The notes under the pieces: generated by a model
What the model was told of the DNA's origin: nothing
Seen by the model: the letters and a program-made list of their open reading frames with translations, nothing else
The model's database searches: none
Shown here: one piece after another, positions 17,238 through 27,943 of the stretch
Numbering within the stretch: position 1 is the first letter of the stretch
How the letters are laid out: every line of letters begins with the position of its first letter
Program-made: the position numbers and the translations under genes
Origin: Chryseobacterium gleum
GTDB taxonomy: Bacteria > Bacteroidota > Bacteroidia > Flavobacteriales_D > Sanyastnellaceae
Length of the DNA: 33,750 nucleotides
Assembly: GCA_945862415.1 (NCBI GenBank)
Contig: CAMAYP010000011.1
Coordinates: 1 to 33,750 of the forward strand
Direction: 5' to 3'

Positions 17238-17654
17238 ATGCACCGCATTGGCTTCATACTCCTTACTCTTGTCCTAATCGCATCAGGTTGTCGCGACCGC
17301 AACACGAATCGCGTGCCCGATGTGCCAGTAAACATTGCCATCAACATCTACCAACCCGACTTCTTCAACCTCACCGTTCCTTCCGGATGGGTTTATATAA
17401 CCGGCGGTTCACGAGGGATCATTGTTTTTCGAAAAAGCAACAACGAATTTGTTGCACTTGAGCGACACAGCCCCTACCAACCGGAAGACAATTGCGCGGT
17501 TGTGGTAGATGGTGACAACGTACTTGTTAGCGATCCATGCTCCGATTCGCAATGGCTTATCTCGGATGGAACCATCGTGCAAGGACCCACGACATTTGCG
17601 CTCGAAACCTATCAAGCGTCCTTTCAAGACCCCATTCTTTACATCACCAATTAG
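17238..17654 (+). CDS. Rieske-like lipoprotein
   Basis: Lipoprotein signal (MHRIGFILLTLVLIASGC); VALERHSPYQPEDNCAVVVDGDNVLVSDPCSDSQWLISDGTIVQGPTTFAL resembles the Rieske layout, but canonical ligands are incomplete. Confidence 0.65.
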   Translation: MHRIGFILLTLVLIASGCRDRNTNRVPDVPVNIAINIYQPDFFNLTVPSGWVYITGGSRGIIVFRKSNNEFVALERHSPYQPEDNCAVVVDGDNVLVSDPCSDSQWLISDGTIVQGPTTFALETYQASFQDPILYITN

Positions 17655-17673
17655 CTTTCCTGAACGTTTATTT

Positions 17674-17693
17674 GATGCCCATAATGGCATCAG
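17674..17693. repeat. Inverted repeat tgatgcc-cataat-ggcatca (7-bp stem)
   Basis: Read directly; follows the Rieske-like gene stop. No T-run after it. Confidence 0.6.
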
Positions 17694-17837
17694 TGCGCCC
17701 TATTTGCAATGAATCGTAACCTGATGATGTGCATGAAAGACGCATTGGCTTCCTTAAAAATGTAACATAGCATTCTTCCTGAATACGTCAGATTTGTCTA
17801 CATTCGTCACACGTTCTGTTTGCTAAACAACCCGACT

Positions 17838-18623
17838 ATGAGATTTCTTCTTTTATTGACATTGTTCTTCTGCCTTTCTGCTTCTGCCCTGGCAGAGGTT
17901 ATTATCATTAGCGGCATCTATCAAGGAAAAGACCTGTATGTAAGAAATCCGTTAACCACAGACAGTGCGGGTTACTGCGTGTTTGAAGTGCTCGTGAATG
18001 GGGTGGTTACGGCCGACCAATTAAACTCGGCCTCATTTGCTGTCGATCTCGCAATCTGGAAATTGAACTCGGGTGATGCATTGGAAATCGTACTTCGCTG
18101 CAAAGAAAATTGTGAAGTTAAAATCCTTAACCCCGAGGTTATTTACCCCAACAGCACATTCGAAATTACGGCACTCAGCGTAAGTGCCAACGGAGACATG
18201 GAGTGGACAACCGAAAAAGAGTCTGCACCAATTCCTTACATCATCGAACAATTTCGTTGGAACAAATGGAATAAAGTGGGCGAAACGAAAGGACAAGGCA
18301 AGCCCGAATCATGTCGTTACAACTTCCCTGTCAACCTGCACAGTGGCATGAATACACTCCGCATCTACCAAATGGACTACAAGGGCCAGCACACATCCGA
18401 AGAGTACAAAATTGAAAGCACTGTTCCTGAAATAAAAATCAAGTCGCTGAAAGTCTCCAATTCCATTGAATTTTCCGATATCACCGACTATGAAATCGTG
18501 AGCGAATTCGGCACGCTCATAACCTCCGGAAGGGGCTCTTCAGTGGATGCATCAAAATTCGTCAAAGGCAAGTATTACGTGAACTACGACAACAAAGTAG
18601 GCGCTATCGTTGAGAAGAAATAA
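17838..18623 (+). CDS. Secreted protein of unknown function with a possible T9SS-type C-terminal domain
   Basis: ATG 17838 (internal to ORF 17820..18623) begins MRFLLLLTLFFCLSASALA; C-terminus ITDYEIVSEFGTLITSGRGSSVDASKFVKGKYYVNYDNKVGAIVEKK. Confidence 0.7.
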   Translation: MRFLLLLTLFFCLSASALAEVIIISGIYQGKDLYVRNPLTTDSAGYCVFEVLVNGVVTADQLNSASFAVDLAIWKLNSGDALEIVLRCKENCEVKILNPEVIYPNSTFEITALSVSANGDMEWTTEKESAPIPYIIEQFRWNKWNKVGETKGQGKPESCRYNFPVNLHSGMNTLRIYQMDYKGQHTSEEYKIESTVPEIKIKSLKVSNSIEFSDITDYEIVSEFGTLITSGRGSSVDASKFVKGKYYVNYDNKVGAIVEKK

Positions 18624-18626
18624 AGT

Positions 18627-19037
18627 ATGCTCCGAAAAATTGAACACATCGGCATTGCTGTAAAAGACCTCGAGGCTTCCAATCAAATTTTCGAAGATAT
18701 TCTAGGTGTAGCGCCATACAAACAAGAGGCCGTAGAAAGCGAACACGTGCTTACTTCATTCTTTCAAGTGGGTGAAAGTAAAATAGAACTGCTTCAAGCT
18801 ACATCGTCCGACAGCGCCATTGCCAAGTACCTCGAAAAAAACAAAGAAGGCATTCATCACATCGCGTTTGATGTGCAAGATATTCATGCCGAAATAGACC
18901 GTTTGAAAGCAAAAGGATATGCGATGATACACGAGGTTCCGAAAGAAGGAGCCGATGGTAAAATCATCGCCTTCATGCACCCGAAATCGAGCAACGGTGT
19001 GCTCGTTGAACTCTGTCAGGACCGCCCTTCAAATTAA
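18627..19037 (+). CDS. mce: Methylmalonyl-CoA epimerase
   Basis: MLRKIEHIGIAVKDLEASNQIFEDILG, EGIHHIAFDVQDI, KSSNGVLVELCQ (vicinal oxygen chelate fold). Confidence 0.93.
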   Translation: MLRKIEHIGIAVKDLEASNQIFEDILGVAPYKQEAVESEHVLTSFFQVGESKIELLQATSSDSAIAKYLEKNKEGIHHIAFDVQDIHAEIDRLKAKGYAMIHEVPKEGADGKIIAFMHPKSSNGVLVELCQDRPSN

Positions 19038-19041
19038 AACT

Positions 19042-19914
19042 CTACTTTCTTTTCTTCCACTTCATTTTGCGCGCATCCGGACCAAACAAATCGTTGGTCT
19101 CATGCTTGCCTCCTTTCGATAAATCAACATTACGTCCGGGTTGATTTTCGCACTGCCTGTTGGGCTGTTTGCTCAGCCATTGTATTCGCAACGTAATAAG
19201 CACCGGGCGGTATCGTCCGTTGAAATAAGGCAGGGTTGCCTTCATGCCCTCCCAGCGGTTTACATTGAGCAGTGGCACTTCTATCATCGGCAAAATGAAA
19301 ATGCCGGGCTCAGGCTTCCATCCAAATCCCAATCGATAATGCGCTTGCACAGGCAATGTGGGTGGATATTGCCATACTGCGCCAGGAACGCCGCTGCCTC
19401 CACGATCGCCAAACAAACGGAAGTCAACGTTTACTCCCAACGAATTTTGAATCCACACACGATTATTAAGCATGAGCACGTTGCTCAGGTTTCCAAATGC
19501 ACTTAGATAGCTATCCGAAAAAGATGCATACGAGGTATACGGAGCAAAAGAGCCATCGGTGCGAACAACTCCGGCAAACTCCTCCGTGCCGCGCAGCATT
19601 TTATAACCCAAGCCATAATCGACATGATCGATTGGGCCTCTGCTCTTCCAAAAATGGTGACGCCCCACTTGCACACACAATCCATTCTGACCGTCGCGTG
19701 TGAAATCACCATTAAACAAGGTGTCGTCAGCTGCATCATATCCGATGAGCTGCTCGTTGCGCGGAAAGGGCAATGTAAATGCTAAGCCAGGCGCAACAAA
19801 CCATCCCGAACTTTTGAATTCACCACCCGGGACATACAGTGCGCGCTGCTCTCGCTGTGCGCGAAGGTTCAACGAACAAAAAAACAGGAAAAAAATAACG
19901 ACCCGATATTGCAT
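19042..19914 (-). CDS. Outer-membrane protein of unknown function with basic C-terminal tail
   Basis: Signal peptide (MQYRVVIFFLFFCSLNLRAQ), alternating beta-strand pattern, tail DARKMKWKKRK. Confidence 0.7.
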   Translation of the reverse strand: MQYRVVIFFLFFCSLNLRAQREQRALYVPGGEFKSSGWFVAPGLAFTLPFPRNEQLIGYDAADDTLFNGDFTRDGQNGLCVQVGRHHFWKSRGPIDHVDYGLGYKMLRGTEEFAGVVRTDGSFAPYTSYASFSDSYLSAFGNLSNVLMLNNRVWIQNSLGVNVDFRLFGDRGGSGVPGAVWQYPPTLPVQAHYRLGFGWKPEPGIFILPMIEVPLLNVNRWEGMKATLPYFNGRYRPVLITLRIQWLSKQPNRQCENQPGRNVDLSKGGKHETNDLFGPDARKMKWKKRK

Positions 19915-19976
19915 AGAGCCAAGCTAACGCAACCCCAACACAATGAAGTATAGCGTGGAGCGATTTTTAACAACCG

Positions 19977-21329
19977 CTACTTGTGAATGTCGATCAGACT
20001 GAGCATGCGTTGCTCGACCTCAGATGAGTCCCACTTGCTTTCGATATCTTCCAGATTCATGACCTGATCCATAATCTTCTGTTGACGATAACCGTTTTGC
20101 AACGCCTCCTGATAAGGTGTGTGCGAAAAGGAAACCTGTTCGTAGAGCGACTTCCACAACTGGGGATGATTCGCACTGAAACGGCCTTCAATGCGTTTCT
20201 GCAAAAGGAAATCCTTATCGGCAGTTTTGTCGCGCATTTCGATGTAGTTGTTCAATGCCAACTCCAAAATAGCATCACCTGCCGGCTTGCGCAAACGAGT
20301 GTACTCAGGCATTACTTTCTCGAAATCTTCGTTGTACTGCGATAGCAATTCATTGAGATACGTGCAATCTTCAAATCCGGCATTCATGCCTTGGCCGTAG
20401 AAGGGCACAATAGCATGAGCGGCATCGCCCATGAGGCAAACCGAGTCTTTATAATGCCATGGATAGCACTTGGTCATGACCAGGCTAGCGTCCGGATTTG
20501 CGAAGAAATCTTCCACTAGTTCCGGCATCATCGTTACGGCGTCGGCAAAATGCTGATTGAAGAAACCCCTTACTGCATCCGGCGTTTTCAAGTTAGCCAG
20601 TGAATGCTCGCCTTCAAACGGTATGAACAACGTGCAAGTGAAAGAGCCATCCACGTTGGGCAACGCAATCATCATGTACTCGCCGCGCGGCCATATGTGC
20701 AGGCAATTACTATCCAACCGGTGCGTGCCATCGGCATTGGCCGGAATCTCGAGTTCCTTATATCCGTGATCGAGATAGGTTTGCGAGTAGTCGTAACGGT
20801 CTAAACGAGTAAGGCGCGTTCTTACAGCACTAAAGGCTCCATCAGTACCAAAAATCTGATCGAACGATTCGCGCACTTCTTCACCCGATTCTTCATCGTG
20901 AAAAACGACTGTGTTGTTTTCCAGATTCACATCCTTGCAACGATGCTTAAATACAAGCTCTACATTCTGATGCTCCGAAGCACATTGCATGAGGGTTTGG
21001 TTGAGTATCCCGCGCGACACACTGTAGATAGCTTGACCTTCTTTGCCGTATGGTTGATAAGTTAGTTTGCCATCCACCGCGTGCATCATACGGCCATGCA
21101 TTGGAATTGCCACCTTGCGAATGATGTCAGCAACGCCGGCGCCTTCCAACCCTTTCCATCCGCGGTCGCTCAATGCAAGGTTGATGCTCTTGCCCTGCAC
21201 AATTTTCAGTTTGCGTATGTCCGGTCGACGGTCAAAAACCTTAACCTGATAACCGCGCTTGGCCATGTAAACAGCCCACAAGCTGCCCACCAATCCTGCG
21301 CCTACGATAGCTACTCTCTTGTTATTCAT
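19977..21329 (-). CDS. kmo: Kynurenine 3-monooxygenase (FAD-dependent)
   Basis: VAIVGAGLVGSLWAVYMAKRGYQVKVFDRRPDIRK; FGTDGAFSAVR; VCLMGDAAHAIVPFYGQGMNAGFEDC. Confidence 0.94.
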   Translation of the reverse strand: MNNKRVAIVGAGLVGSLWAVYMAKRGYQVKVFDRRPDIRKLKIVQGKSINLALSDRGWKGLEGAGVADIIRKVAIPMHGRMMHAVDGKLTYQPYGKEGQAIYSVSRGILNQTLMQCASEHQNVELVFKHRCKDVNLENNTVVFHDEESGEEVRESFDQIFGTDGAFSAVRTRLTRLDRYDYSQTYLDHGYKELEIPANADGTHRLDSNCLHIWPRGEYMMIALPNVDGSFTCTLFIPFEGEHSLANLKTPDAVRGFFNQHFADAVTMMPELVEDFFANPDASLVMTKCYPWHYKDSVCLMGDAAHAIVPFYGQGMNAGFEDCTYLNELLSQYNEDFEKVMPEYTRLRKPAGDAILELALNNYIEMRDKTADKDFLLQKRIEGRFSANHPQLWKSLYEQVSFSHTPYQEALQNGYRQQKIMDQVMNLEDIESKWDSSEVEQRMLSLIDIHK

Positions 21330-21346
21330 TGCTGATTCGATTCTAA

Positions 21347-22495
21347 CTACTTCACTTTTTCCAACGCTTGGCGTAAATCTTCTATTAGGTCTTCGATGTC
21401 TTCAACGCCAACACTCAGGCGAAGAAGTGAATCAACCAAGCCGGTCTTCATGCGTTCCTCACGTGGTATCGAAGCGTGCGTCATCGAAGCCGGATGCCCA
21501 ACGAGCGACTCTACACCGCCCAATGATTCGGCCAGCGAAAAAACACACAACGCTTGCGCAAGTTCACTGGCATCGTCAAACGAATCGCTCTTCAAGGTAA
21601 ACGATATCATTCCTCCGAAATCACGCATTTGACGTTTTGCTACTTCGTGATTGGGATGATCCGTGAAACCAGGCCAGTATACTTTACCCACCTTCGGATG
21701 TGCGCGCAGAAATTCTGCCACTGCCTTACCATTTTCGCAATGAGCACGCATGCGCAAATGCAACGTCTTCAAACCGCGCAACACCAAAAAGGAATCTTGT
21801 GGACCAGGTACCGGACCGCATGAGTTCGTAATAAAGGCAAGCTGATCGTAGAGCTCTTTGCTGTTGGTCATGAGCGCGCCCATCACCACATCGCTGTGAC
21901 CGCCCAAATACTTTGTTGCGCTGTGCATAACAATATCGGCTCCCAAATCGAGCGGGTTCTGCAAATACGGCGAAGCAAACGTATTGTCGACCACCGACCA
22001 TATACCCAGGCGCTTTGCCATGGCTGTATAGTGCGTTATATCAATAATCTTCATCATCGGATTGGTGGGAGTCTCAATCCAAATCATGCGGGTCTTGGCG
22101 TTTACACATGCTTCCACTGCCGCGAAATCATGCATGTCGACAAAATGAAAACGAATACCCATCTTCTCGAACACCTTCGTGAACAAACGATAGGTACCAC
22201 CGTACAAATCGTCGGTTGCGATTACCTCATCGCCCGGTGAGAGTAATTTTATTATGGTATCTACCGCACCCATTCCACTGCTGAAACACAGGCAATGCTC
22301 GGCATTCTCTAAAGCTGCAAGGCAACTCTCGAGTGCTGTGCGCGTGGGATTCTTTCCGCGAGCATAGGCATAGCCCTTGTGCTTAGCAGGAGCCTCTTGA
22401 ACGTAGGTAGAGGTTTGGTAGATAGGAGTCATAATGGCTCCTGTGGTGGGGTCAGGTTCTTGACCGGCGTGAATCGCCTTGGTACCGAATTTCAT
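21347..22495 (-). CDS. Cys/Met-metabolism PLP enzyme (cystathionine gamma-synthase/lyase)
   Basis: MKFGTKAIHAGQEPDPTTGAIMTPIYQTSTYVQ, YARGKNPTRTALESCLAALE, MHSATKYLGGHSDVVMGA. Likely start 22495 within ORF 21347..22525. Confidence 0.93.
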   Translation of the reverse strand: MKFGTKAIHAGQEPDPTTGAIMTPIYQTSTYVQEAPAKHKGYAYARGKNPTRTALESCLAALENAEHCLCFSSGMGAVDTIIKLLSPGDEVIATDDLYGGTYRLFTKVFEKMGIRFHFVDMHDFAAVEACVNAKTRMIWIETPTNPMMKIIDITHYTAMAKRLGIWSVVDNTFASPYLQNPLDLGADIVMHSATKYLGGHSDVVMGALMTNSKELYDQLAFITNSCGPVPGPQDSFLVLRGLKTLHLRMRAHCENGKAVAEFLRAHPKVGKVYWPGFTDHPNHEVAKRQMRDFGGMISFTLKSDSFDDASELAQALCVFSLAESLGGVESLVGHPASMTHASIPREERMKTGLVDSLLRLSVGVEDIEDLIEDLRQALEKVK

Positions 22496-22532
22496 GCAAT
22501 TAGAATTTGCCGCAAGTAACAACAAAAAAGGC

Positions 22533-23111
22533 TTAACTCTTTTTGCGCGCGCTACCCAATCGATCGGGATTAGCAGTTAGAAAAGACTTCCATCCGGAAT
22601 AGGATTTACCGGTGGCCAATGCACTGCTGCTTTGATAAAAATGACAGACTGCAGCCGCCAACCCGTCGGTAGCATCCAATTTCTCGGGCATATCCGCATC
22701 AGCAATTTGCAATACACGCTGCAACATGGCCGCTACCTGCTCCTTTGATGCAGCTCCATTGCCGGTAATACTTTGTTTGATCTTTCGCGGAGCGTATTCT
22801 GTGACAGGTATTTGACGGCTTAGGGCGGCCGCTATAGCAACGCCTTGCGCCCTTCCCAACTTCAACATCGATTGCACGTTCTTCCCGAAAAACGGCGCCT
22901 CAATTGCCAACTCGTCGGGGTGAAACCCATCGATGAGTTCAATACACCGCTCAAATATTTTCTGCAATTTCAGGTGATGATCTTCAATCTTATCGAGTCG
23001 CAACACACCCAATGCAACCAGCTTCATTTGCTTGCCCTGAACCTCAATGATACCGTAACCTAAAATGGATGTACCCGGGTCAATTCCTAAAATGATGCGC
23101 TCGTTGGCCAA
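22533..23111 (-). CDS. ruvC: Holliday junction resolvase RuvC
   Basis: [82 protein letters not shown] start. Confidence 0.97.
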   Translation of the reverse strand: MANERIILGIDPGTSILGYGIIEVQGKQMKLVALGVLRLDKIEDHHLKLQKIFERCIELIDGFHPDELAIEAPFFGKNVQSMLKLGRAQGVAIAAALSRQIPVTEYAPRKIKQSITGNGAASKEQVAAMLQRVLQIADADMPEKLDATDGLAAAVCHFYQSSSALATGKSYSGWKSFLTANPDRLGSARKKS

Positions 23112-23139
23112 TTGCTCTTTTCTTTGATGCCGTAAAGCT

Positions 23140-24252
23140 ATGATAGTTCTGCTCTTTGCCGCCGGATTGCTCTTTCTTCTCTATGCACTGTGGTTGCTGA
23201 GGATGATTGCGCATTGGTACAAGCCACAGCAGGTGCCTGCGTGTGTATTCGCAGCTCACCATTTAACCATCGTACTTCCATTCCGCAACGAAGCAGAGCA
23301 CCTTCCCAATCTGCTACATACACTATCGAGGCAGTCCGCTGAAACCCCCGGTGCTGCCATCGTGCTGGTAGACGATCACAGCACCGACGATTCGCTTGCC
23401 ATTGCTCTTGCCTTTAAAAACGAAAACGTGACCGTGTTGGAGCAAAGCCTTACCCATGGCAAAAAGCAGGGCGTCGATCTAGCCATGCAGCACGTGGTAA
23501 CCGAATGGGTCGTTACACTCGACGCCGACATTCAACCTTGTGATGGGTGGCTTCAACGAATTGCCTCCTGGACAAAAAACAACACCAACGATTTACTCAT
23601 TCTGCCCCTTCACATTGGCCCCGGTAAAAACACAATAGGCCGTTTGCAGGAAGTGGAATTCGCGAGTGTAATGGGCATTACCGGCGGCATGGCCATGGCC
23701 GGTCAGCCCATTTTATGCAACGGAGGCAATTTGTGCTTTCGCAAAGAAGCTTACGAACGTGTGCGAGCAACACGCACCGACATGCATATTACAAGCGGTG
23801 ACGACGTGTTTTTATTGAATGCGTTGAAACCCTTCGGGAAGGTAGTTTGGGTGCACGATTCTCTTGTACGCGTTTCGACAGACCCACAACCCACTTGGCA
23901 GCGTTTCACCTCACAACGCTTGCGATGGATGGGCAAAGCGGGCTTCATTCGCGACCCTTGGTTGCAGGCCACTGCATGGCTCTCGTTTCTTGTAAACGCG
24001 ACCTTCCTATTGGGCATGTTTGCGCTTTTCACGGGCACTGTTTCGGTTGAAATCTTTGCCGCGTTTGCCTGCATCAAAATCACACTCGATGGCTGGCTTA
24101 TTCTTCGGGTGGGCAGATGGCTGTGCATAAAACAGCTGAAGAGATTTTACCTCGTGCTCATTTTTCTATATCCCATCTATGCAACTTTGTTCCCGTTGAT
24201 GAGCCAATTTGTAAAACCATCGTGGAAGGGAAGAACAACAACCAACCGTTAG
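23140..24252 (+). CDS. Glycosyltransferase family 2 membrane protein
   Basis: N-terminal [50 protein letters not shown]-terminal TMs. Confidence 0.92.
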   Translation: MIVLLFAAGLLFLLYALWLLRMIAHWYKPQQVPACVFAAHHLTIVLPFRNEAEHLPNLLHTLSRQSAETPGAAIVLVDDHSTDDSLAIALAFKNENVTVLEQSLTHGKKQGVDLAMQHVVTEWVVTLDADIQPCDGWLQRIASWTKNNTNDLLILPLHIGPGKNTIGRLQEVEFASVMGITGGMAMAGQPILCNGGNLCFRKEAYERVRATRTDMHITSGDDVFLLNALKPFGKVVWVHDSLVRVSTDPQPTWQRFTSQRLRWMGKAGFIRDPWLQATAWLSFLVNATFLLGMFALFTGTVSVEIFAAFACIKITLDGWLILRVGRWLCIKQLKRFYLVLIFLYPIYATLFPLMSQFVKPSWKGRTTTNR

Positions 24253-25331
24253 CGCATCGCTCGCCCGCGCAAATCGCATGGAAACGATTTCGATCGAATC
24301 CACCTGCCATGGCGGGGCTACTTTTTATTGCGCTCGTAGCCTTGGTATCTGCACTCGGTTCCTTCATTCGGCCGGACTCCACCCCCGATGCCAACGACCA
24401 ATCGCTTGTGCTCAGCCGACTCAAACCGGGAAGCAGCGTAACTGAGATTCGCCTCGAAAACAACACGCCTGAAGTGAGCATTTGGCGCGAATGGCTGGAC
24501 GGAGGAAAAGCAAAAAATCATCTAGCCATTCCTGTTGACAGCATATCATGCAGCACCGACTCCATCACCTATTGGATGAAGGAGCAAGCGAACAACAACG
24601 GAGTAACGATCGCTAATGGTGATCTGATGAAGCATTCGGATGGCGACTATCTTTTTCGCAGAACGTTTTACTTGGGCACGGATAAATACGGCCGCGACCT
24701 GCTTTCACGCCTAATGGCCGGGGCCCTTATTTCGCTTGCCGTGGGCAGCATTGCCGTAATCATTTCATTGCTCGTGGGGCTCACGCTCGGATTATTGGCC
24801 GGCTACTACCGAGGATGGGTCGACCAGCTCATTATGTGGTTCACGAATGTGATTTGGGCAGTGCCCACACTCATTTTGGTTATGGCCATCACCTTTGCAT
24901 TCGGTACCGGTTTCTGGAAGGTCTTTCTTGCGGTTGGACTTACCATGTGGGTGGAAGTAGCTCGCATTGCACGAGGGCAAGTGCTCAGTATTCGCGAAAA
25001 GGAATACATTGAAGCCGCACGTGCACTTGGCTTTTCAGAGATGCGCATCATTTTCAAACATGTGCTTCCCAATATACTCTCCCCCATTATCGTCATTTCA
25101 GCCGCCAACTTTGCCTCAGCCATTCTCATTGAAGCCGGCCTAAGCTTTCTAGGGCTGGGCGCTCAAATTCCCACGCCAAGCTGGGGCAACATGATTCGCG
25201 AACACTATGCCTACATCACAACCGATTTGGCATACCTGGCCATAGTGCCCGGTTTTATGATAATGCTCCTGGTGCTGGCATTCATGATGGTTGGCAATGG
25301 ATTGCGCGATGCACTCGATGTGCGTGAGTAA
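24222..25331 (+). CDS. ABC transporter permease, OppC/DppC-like
   Basis: [69 protein letters not shown] motif. ORF opens at 24117; GTG at 24222 is a plausible start (inference). Confidence 0.9.
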   Translation: MEGKNNNQPLAHRSPAQIAWKRFRSNPPAMAGLLFIALVALVSALGSFIRPDSTPDANDQSLVLSRLKPGSSVTEIRLENNTPEVSIWREWLDGGKAKNHLAIPVDSISCSTDSITYWMKEQANNNGVTIANGDLMKHSDGDYLFRRTFYLGTDKYGRDLLSRLMAGALISLAVGSIAVIISLLVGLTLGLLAGYYRGWVDQLIMWFTNVIWAVPTLILVMAITFAFGTGFWKVFLAVGLTMWVEVARIARGQVLSIREKEYIEAARALGFSEMRIIFKHVLPNILSPIIVISAANFASAILIEAGLSFLGLGAQIPTPSWGNMIREHYAYITTDLAYLAIVPGFMIMLLVLAFMMVGNGLRDALDVRE

Positions 25332-25359
25332 TCACGAATTCTCTTTTACTTTCGCAGCT

Positions 25360-26307
25360 ATGGAAAAAAATGCACGCATCTACGTGGCCGGTCACCGCGG
25401 CATGGTGGGAAGCGCCATTGTGCGCCAACTGGAGCAACAAGGCTATAGCAACATCATTACGCGCACCTCGTCGCAGCTCGACCTTCGCAACCAACAGGCT
25501 GTGCGGGAGTTTTTCGCCGAAACAAAACCGGAATATGTGTTTCTGGCCGCCGCCAAAGTGGGTGGTATTCATGCAAACAACGTTTACAGAGCCGAGTTCC
25601 TCTATGACAACCTCATGATTGAGGCCAACATCATCGATGCAGCTCATCGCAACAACTGCAATAAGCTGCTGTTTCTAGGCTCATCGTGCATCTATCCTAA
25701 GATGGCGGCGCAACCGTTGAAAGAAGAAAGCTTGCTCGCCGGTTTTCTCGAACCCACCAACGAGCCTTACGCCATCGCAAAAATTGCAGGCATTAAATTG
25801 TGTGAAGCATACCGCGACCAATACGGTTGCAACTTCATTTCGGCCATGCCAACCAACCTCTACGGACCCAACGACAATTACGACCTCAACAATTCGCACG
25901 TATTACCTGCGCTCATACGTAAGTTTCATACAGCCAAAGTGCAGGAAGACAATGAAGTGGAAGTGTGGGGCACGGGCTCACCGCTGCGAGAATTTTTGCA
26001 CGTCGACGATTTGGCGGAAGCGTGCATGCACCTCATGCTTCACTACAACGAAAAGCTGTTCGTCAACATAGGTACGGGAGAAGATCTTTCCATCAAAGCA
26101 CTCGCTGAAATGGTGAAAGAAATAACAGGCTTCCAGGGAAACATCCGATGGAACACCGAGAAGCCCGACGGCACTCCGCGAAAGCTCATGGATGTATCGC
26201 GCATCAACCAAGCCGGGTGGAAGCACCGTATTGCATTACACGATGGAATTACATCAGTCTACGAAGATTTCAAAACGAAAGAACTTGCAGAGCTGCGCGC
26301 TAAATGA
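25360..26307 (+). CDS. fcl: GDP-L-fucose synthase
   Basis: ATG 25360: [81 protein letters not shown]. Confidence 0.95.
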   Translation: MEKNARIYVAGHRGMVGSAIVRQLEQQGYSNIITRTSSQLDLRNQQAVREFFAETKPEYVFLAAAKVGGIHANNVYRAEFLYDNLMIEANIIDAAHRNNCNKLLFLGSSCIYPKMAAQPLKEESLLAGFLEPTNEPYAIAKIAGIKLCEAYRDQYGCNFISAMPTNLYGPNDNYDLNNSHVLPALIRKFHTAKVQEDNEVEVWGTGSPLREFLHVDDLAEACMHLMLHYNEKLFVNIGTGEDLSIKALAEMVKEITGFQGNIRWNTEKPDGTPRKLMDVSRINQAGWKHRIALHDGITSVYEDFKTKELAELRAK

Positions 26308-27878
26308 GCCGCTCCCATGTCATATTCTGCATAGTCATTTGCTGTATTGCAACCGCGCACAACGCCTTAGCGCAGCAACCGAGTATTCCATTGCAACGGC
26401 TGTGGTTGTTGGAAGGTGAGCGCCTTGCGCTGAAAAACGACAGCACAGCCATCCACTTGGGCGAAAAACCTTGGATTGCAAAAAGGACGATTGGAACAGA
26501 TGAACTCACATGGATAGATAGCAAAAAGAACTACTCGAAAGTGGGTGCAAAACTTTTTCGCGATCATGCAGTCGATATTCGGGGGGAAGACTATCGCATC
26601 ACACTCGACCCACTCTTCGACATAACGTTAGGCCGCGACGTTGCAGATACCGGTGGCGTTCAATCGGCCAACCTGATGTTCAATCAACGCGGCATCCAAC
26701 TCATGGGCGACATTGGTTCGAAGTTGAGTTTTCAGAGTGCGTTTTTCGAAACGCAAACACTCGCACCCGACTACATCCGTCGCATGCACGATGCCTCCGG
26801 CGTTTACCCATCTTATGGTCGAACGAAAGCGTTTGGTGAACGCGGCTACGACTTCGCAATGGCCACCAGTTTGATCACATTCGCACCTACTCAGTCGGTT
26901 ACATTGCAGATGGGTCAAGGGCGACAGTTCTATGGGCATGGGTATCGATCCATACTTTGGAGTGATGCCTCATTCGTCTATCCATTTGCCAAGGCAAGCT
27001 TCGAGCTTTGGAACGGAAAAATTCGCTACAGCACGATGTACGCAGAGCTTCGTACACTCGAGCGACTGCCCAAAGGAGAAGTACCCGAATCGCTTTTCAA
27101 ACCCAAATCAGCAAGTGTTCATTACCTGAGTATCGCACCTCATCCGAATGTTGAAATTGGAATTTTCGAAAGCACCATCTGGAATCGCTTCGATAGCACC
27201 GGCACACATCCACCCGCTGCTTGGGCTGCCATTCCGCTGATTGGCTTGCACAGTGCAGCTGTGGGGCTTGATCAAGAAGACAACAGCATGCTTGGACTCA
27301 ACCTGCGATTTTCTCCGGGCAAAAAAGTCAAGTTGTATGGGCAGCTGGCCATCGACCAATGGCCGTCGCGCCGCATCGGATGGCAGCTAGGCATGCAACT
27401 GTATGACATTGCTACCCCCGGTTTACACGCTCAACTGGAGTTCAATCATACGGGTGATTATTTCTATGCAAGCACGTACCCGCTTCAAAGCGTATCGCAC
27501 GCCAACCAACCGCTGGGCCATCCGGGTGGTAGTGCGCTCAACGAACAACTGCTCATTATCAACTACCGAAAACAACGATGGATGGCAGAGGCGCGCGTGA
27601 ATCGCATGATTCAGAGTGGTGGCCCACAAGGTGATTTCACAGGCAATCCGGATGAAATATTTCTGGCCTTCGCAGCATGGGGTGTTCGCGATCTATACCA
27701 GGCATCGGCGTCACTCTCCTGGATTGTGCAACCGCAAACGTGCACAAGCCTATGTATAGGAATGACCTGGCGGCAGGAGTCGATTTCACAGATTATTGCG
27801 CCACTGTTGACCCCCGAAACCCAATACATTTGGTTCGGATTGAAAACGAACATAATGAACTCCTACTCCGATTTCTGA
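26304..27878 (+). CDS. Outer-membrane protein, capsule-assembly Wzi / RemB-like (second copy)
   Basis: Signal peptide; [48 protein letters not shown] overlap with fcl. Confidence 0.75.
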   Translation: MSRSHVIFCIVICCIATAHNALAQQPSIPLQRLWLLEGERLALKNDSTAIHLGEKPWIAKRTIGTDELTWIDSKKNYSKVGAKLFRDHAVDIRGEDYRITLDPLFDITLGRDVADTGGVQSANLMFNQRGIQLMGDIGSKLSFQSAFFETQTLAPDYIRRMHDASGVYPSYGRTKAFGERGYDFAMATSLITFAPTQSVTLQMGQGRQFYGHGYRSILWSDASFVYPFAKASFELWNGKIRYSTMYAELRTLERLPKGEVPESLFKPKSASVHYLSIAPHPNVEIGIFESTIWNRFDSTGTHPPAAWAAIPLIGLHSAAVGLDQEDNSMLGLNLRFSPGKKVKLYGQLAIDQWPSRRIGWQLGMQLYDIATPGLHAQLEFNHTGDYFYASTYPLQSVSHANQPLGHPGGSALNEQLLIINYRKQRWMAEARVNRMIQSGGPQGDFTGNPDEIFLAFAAWGVRDLYQASASLSWIVQPQTCTSLCIGMTWRQESISQIIAPLLTPETQYIWFGLKTNIMNSYSDF

Positions 27879-27943
27879 TCAAAACGGAATGGACAAGGAA
27901 TTGACTACTTTCGCGCTAACCAACTACCAAATCAACTAACGTC

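Noticed and set aside
17674-17693. Rho-independent terminator
   Set aside because: Perfect 7-bp stem, but AT-containing and not followed by a T-run; kept only as an inverted repeat.
19038-19041. Missing terminator between convergent mce and outer-membrane gene
   Set aside because: Convergent genes only 4 bp apart are not unusual in compact genomes; no clear signal to report.
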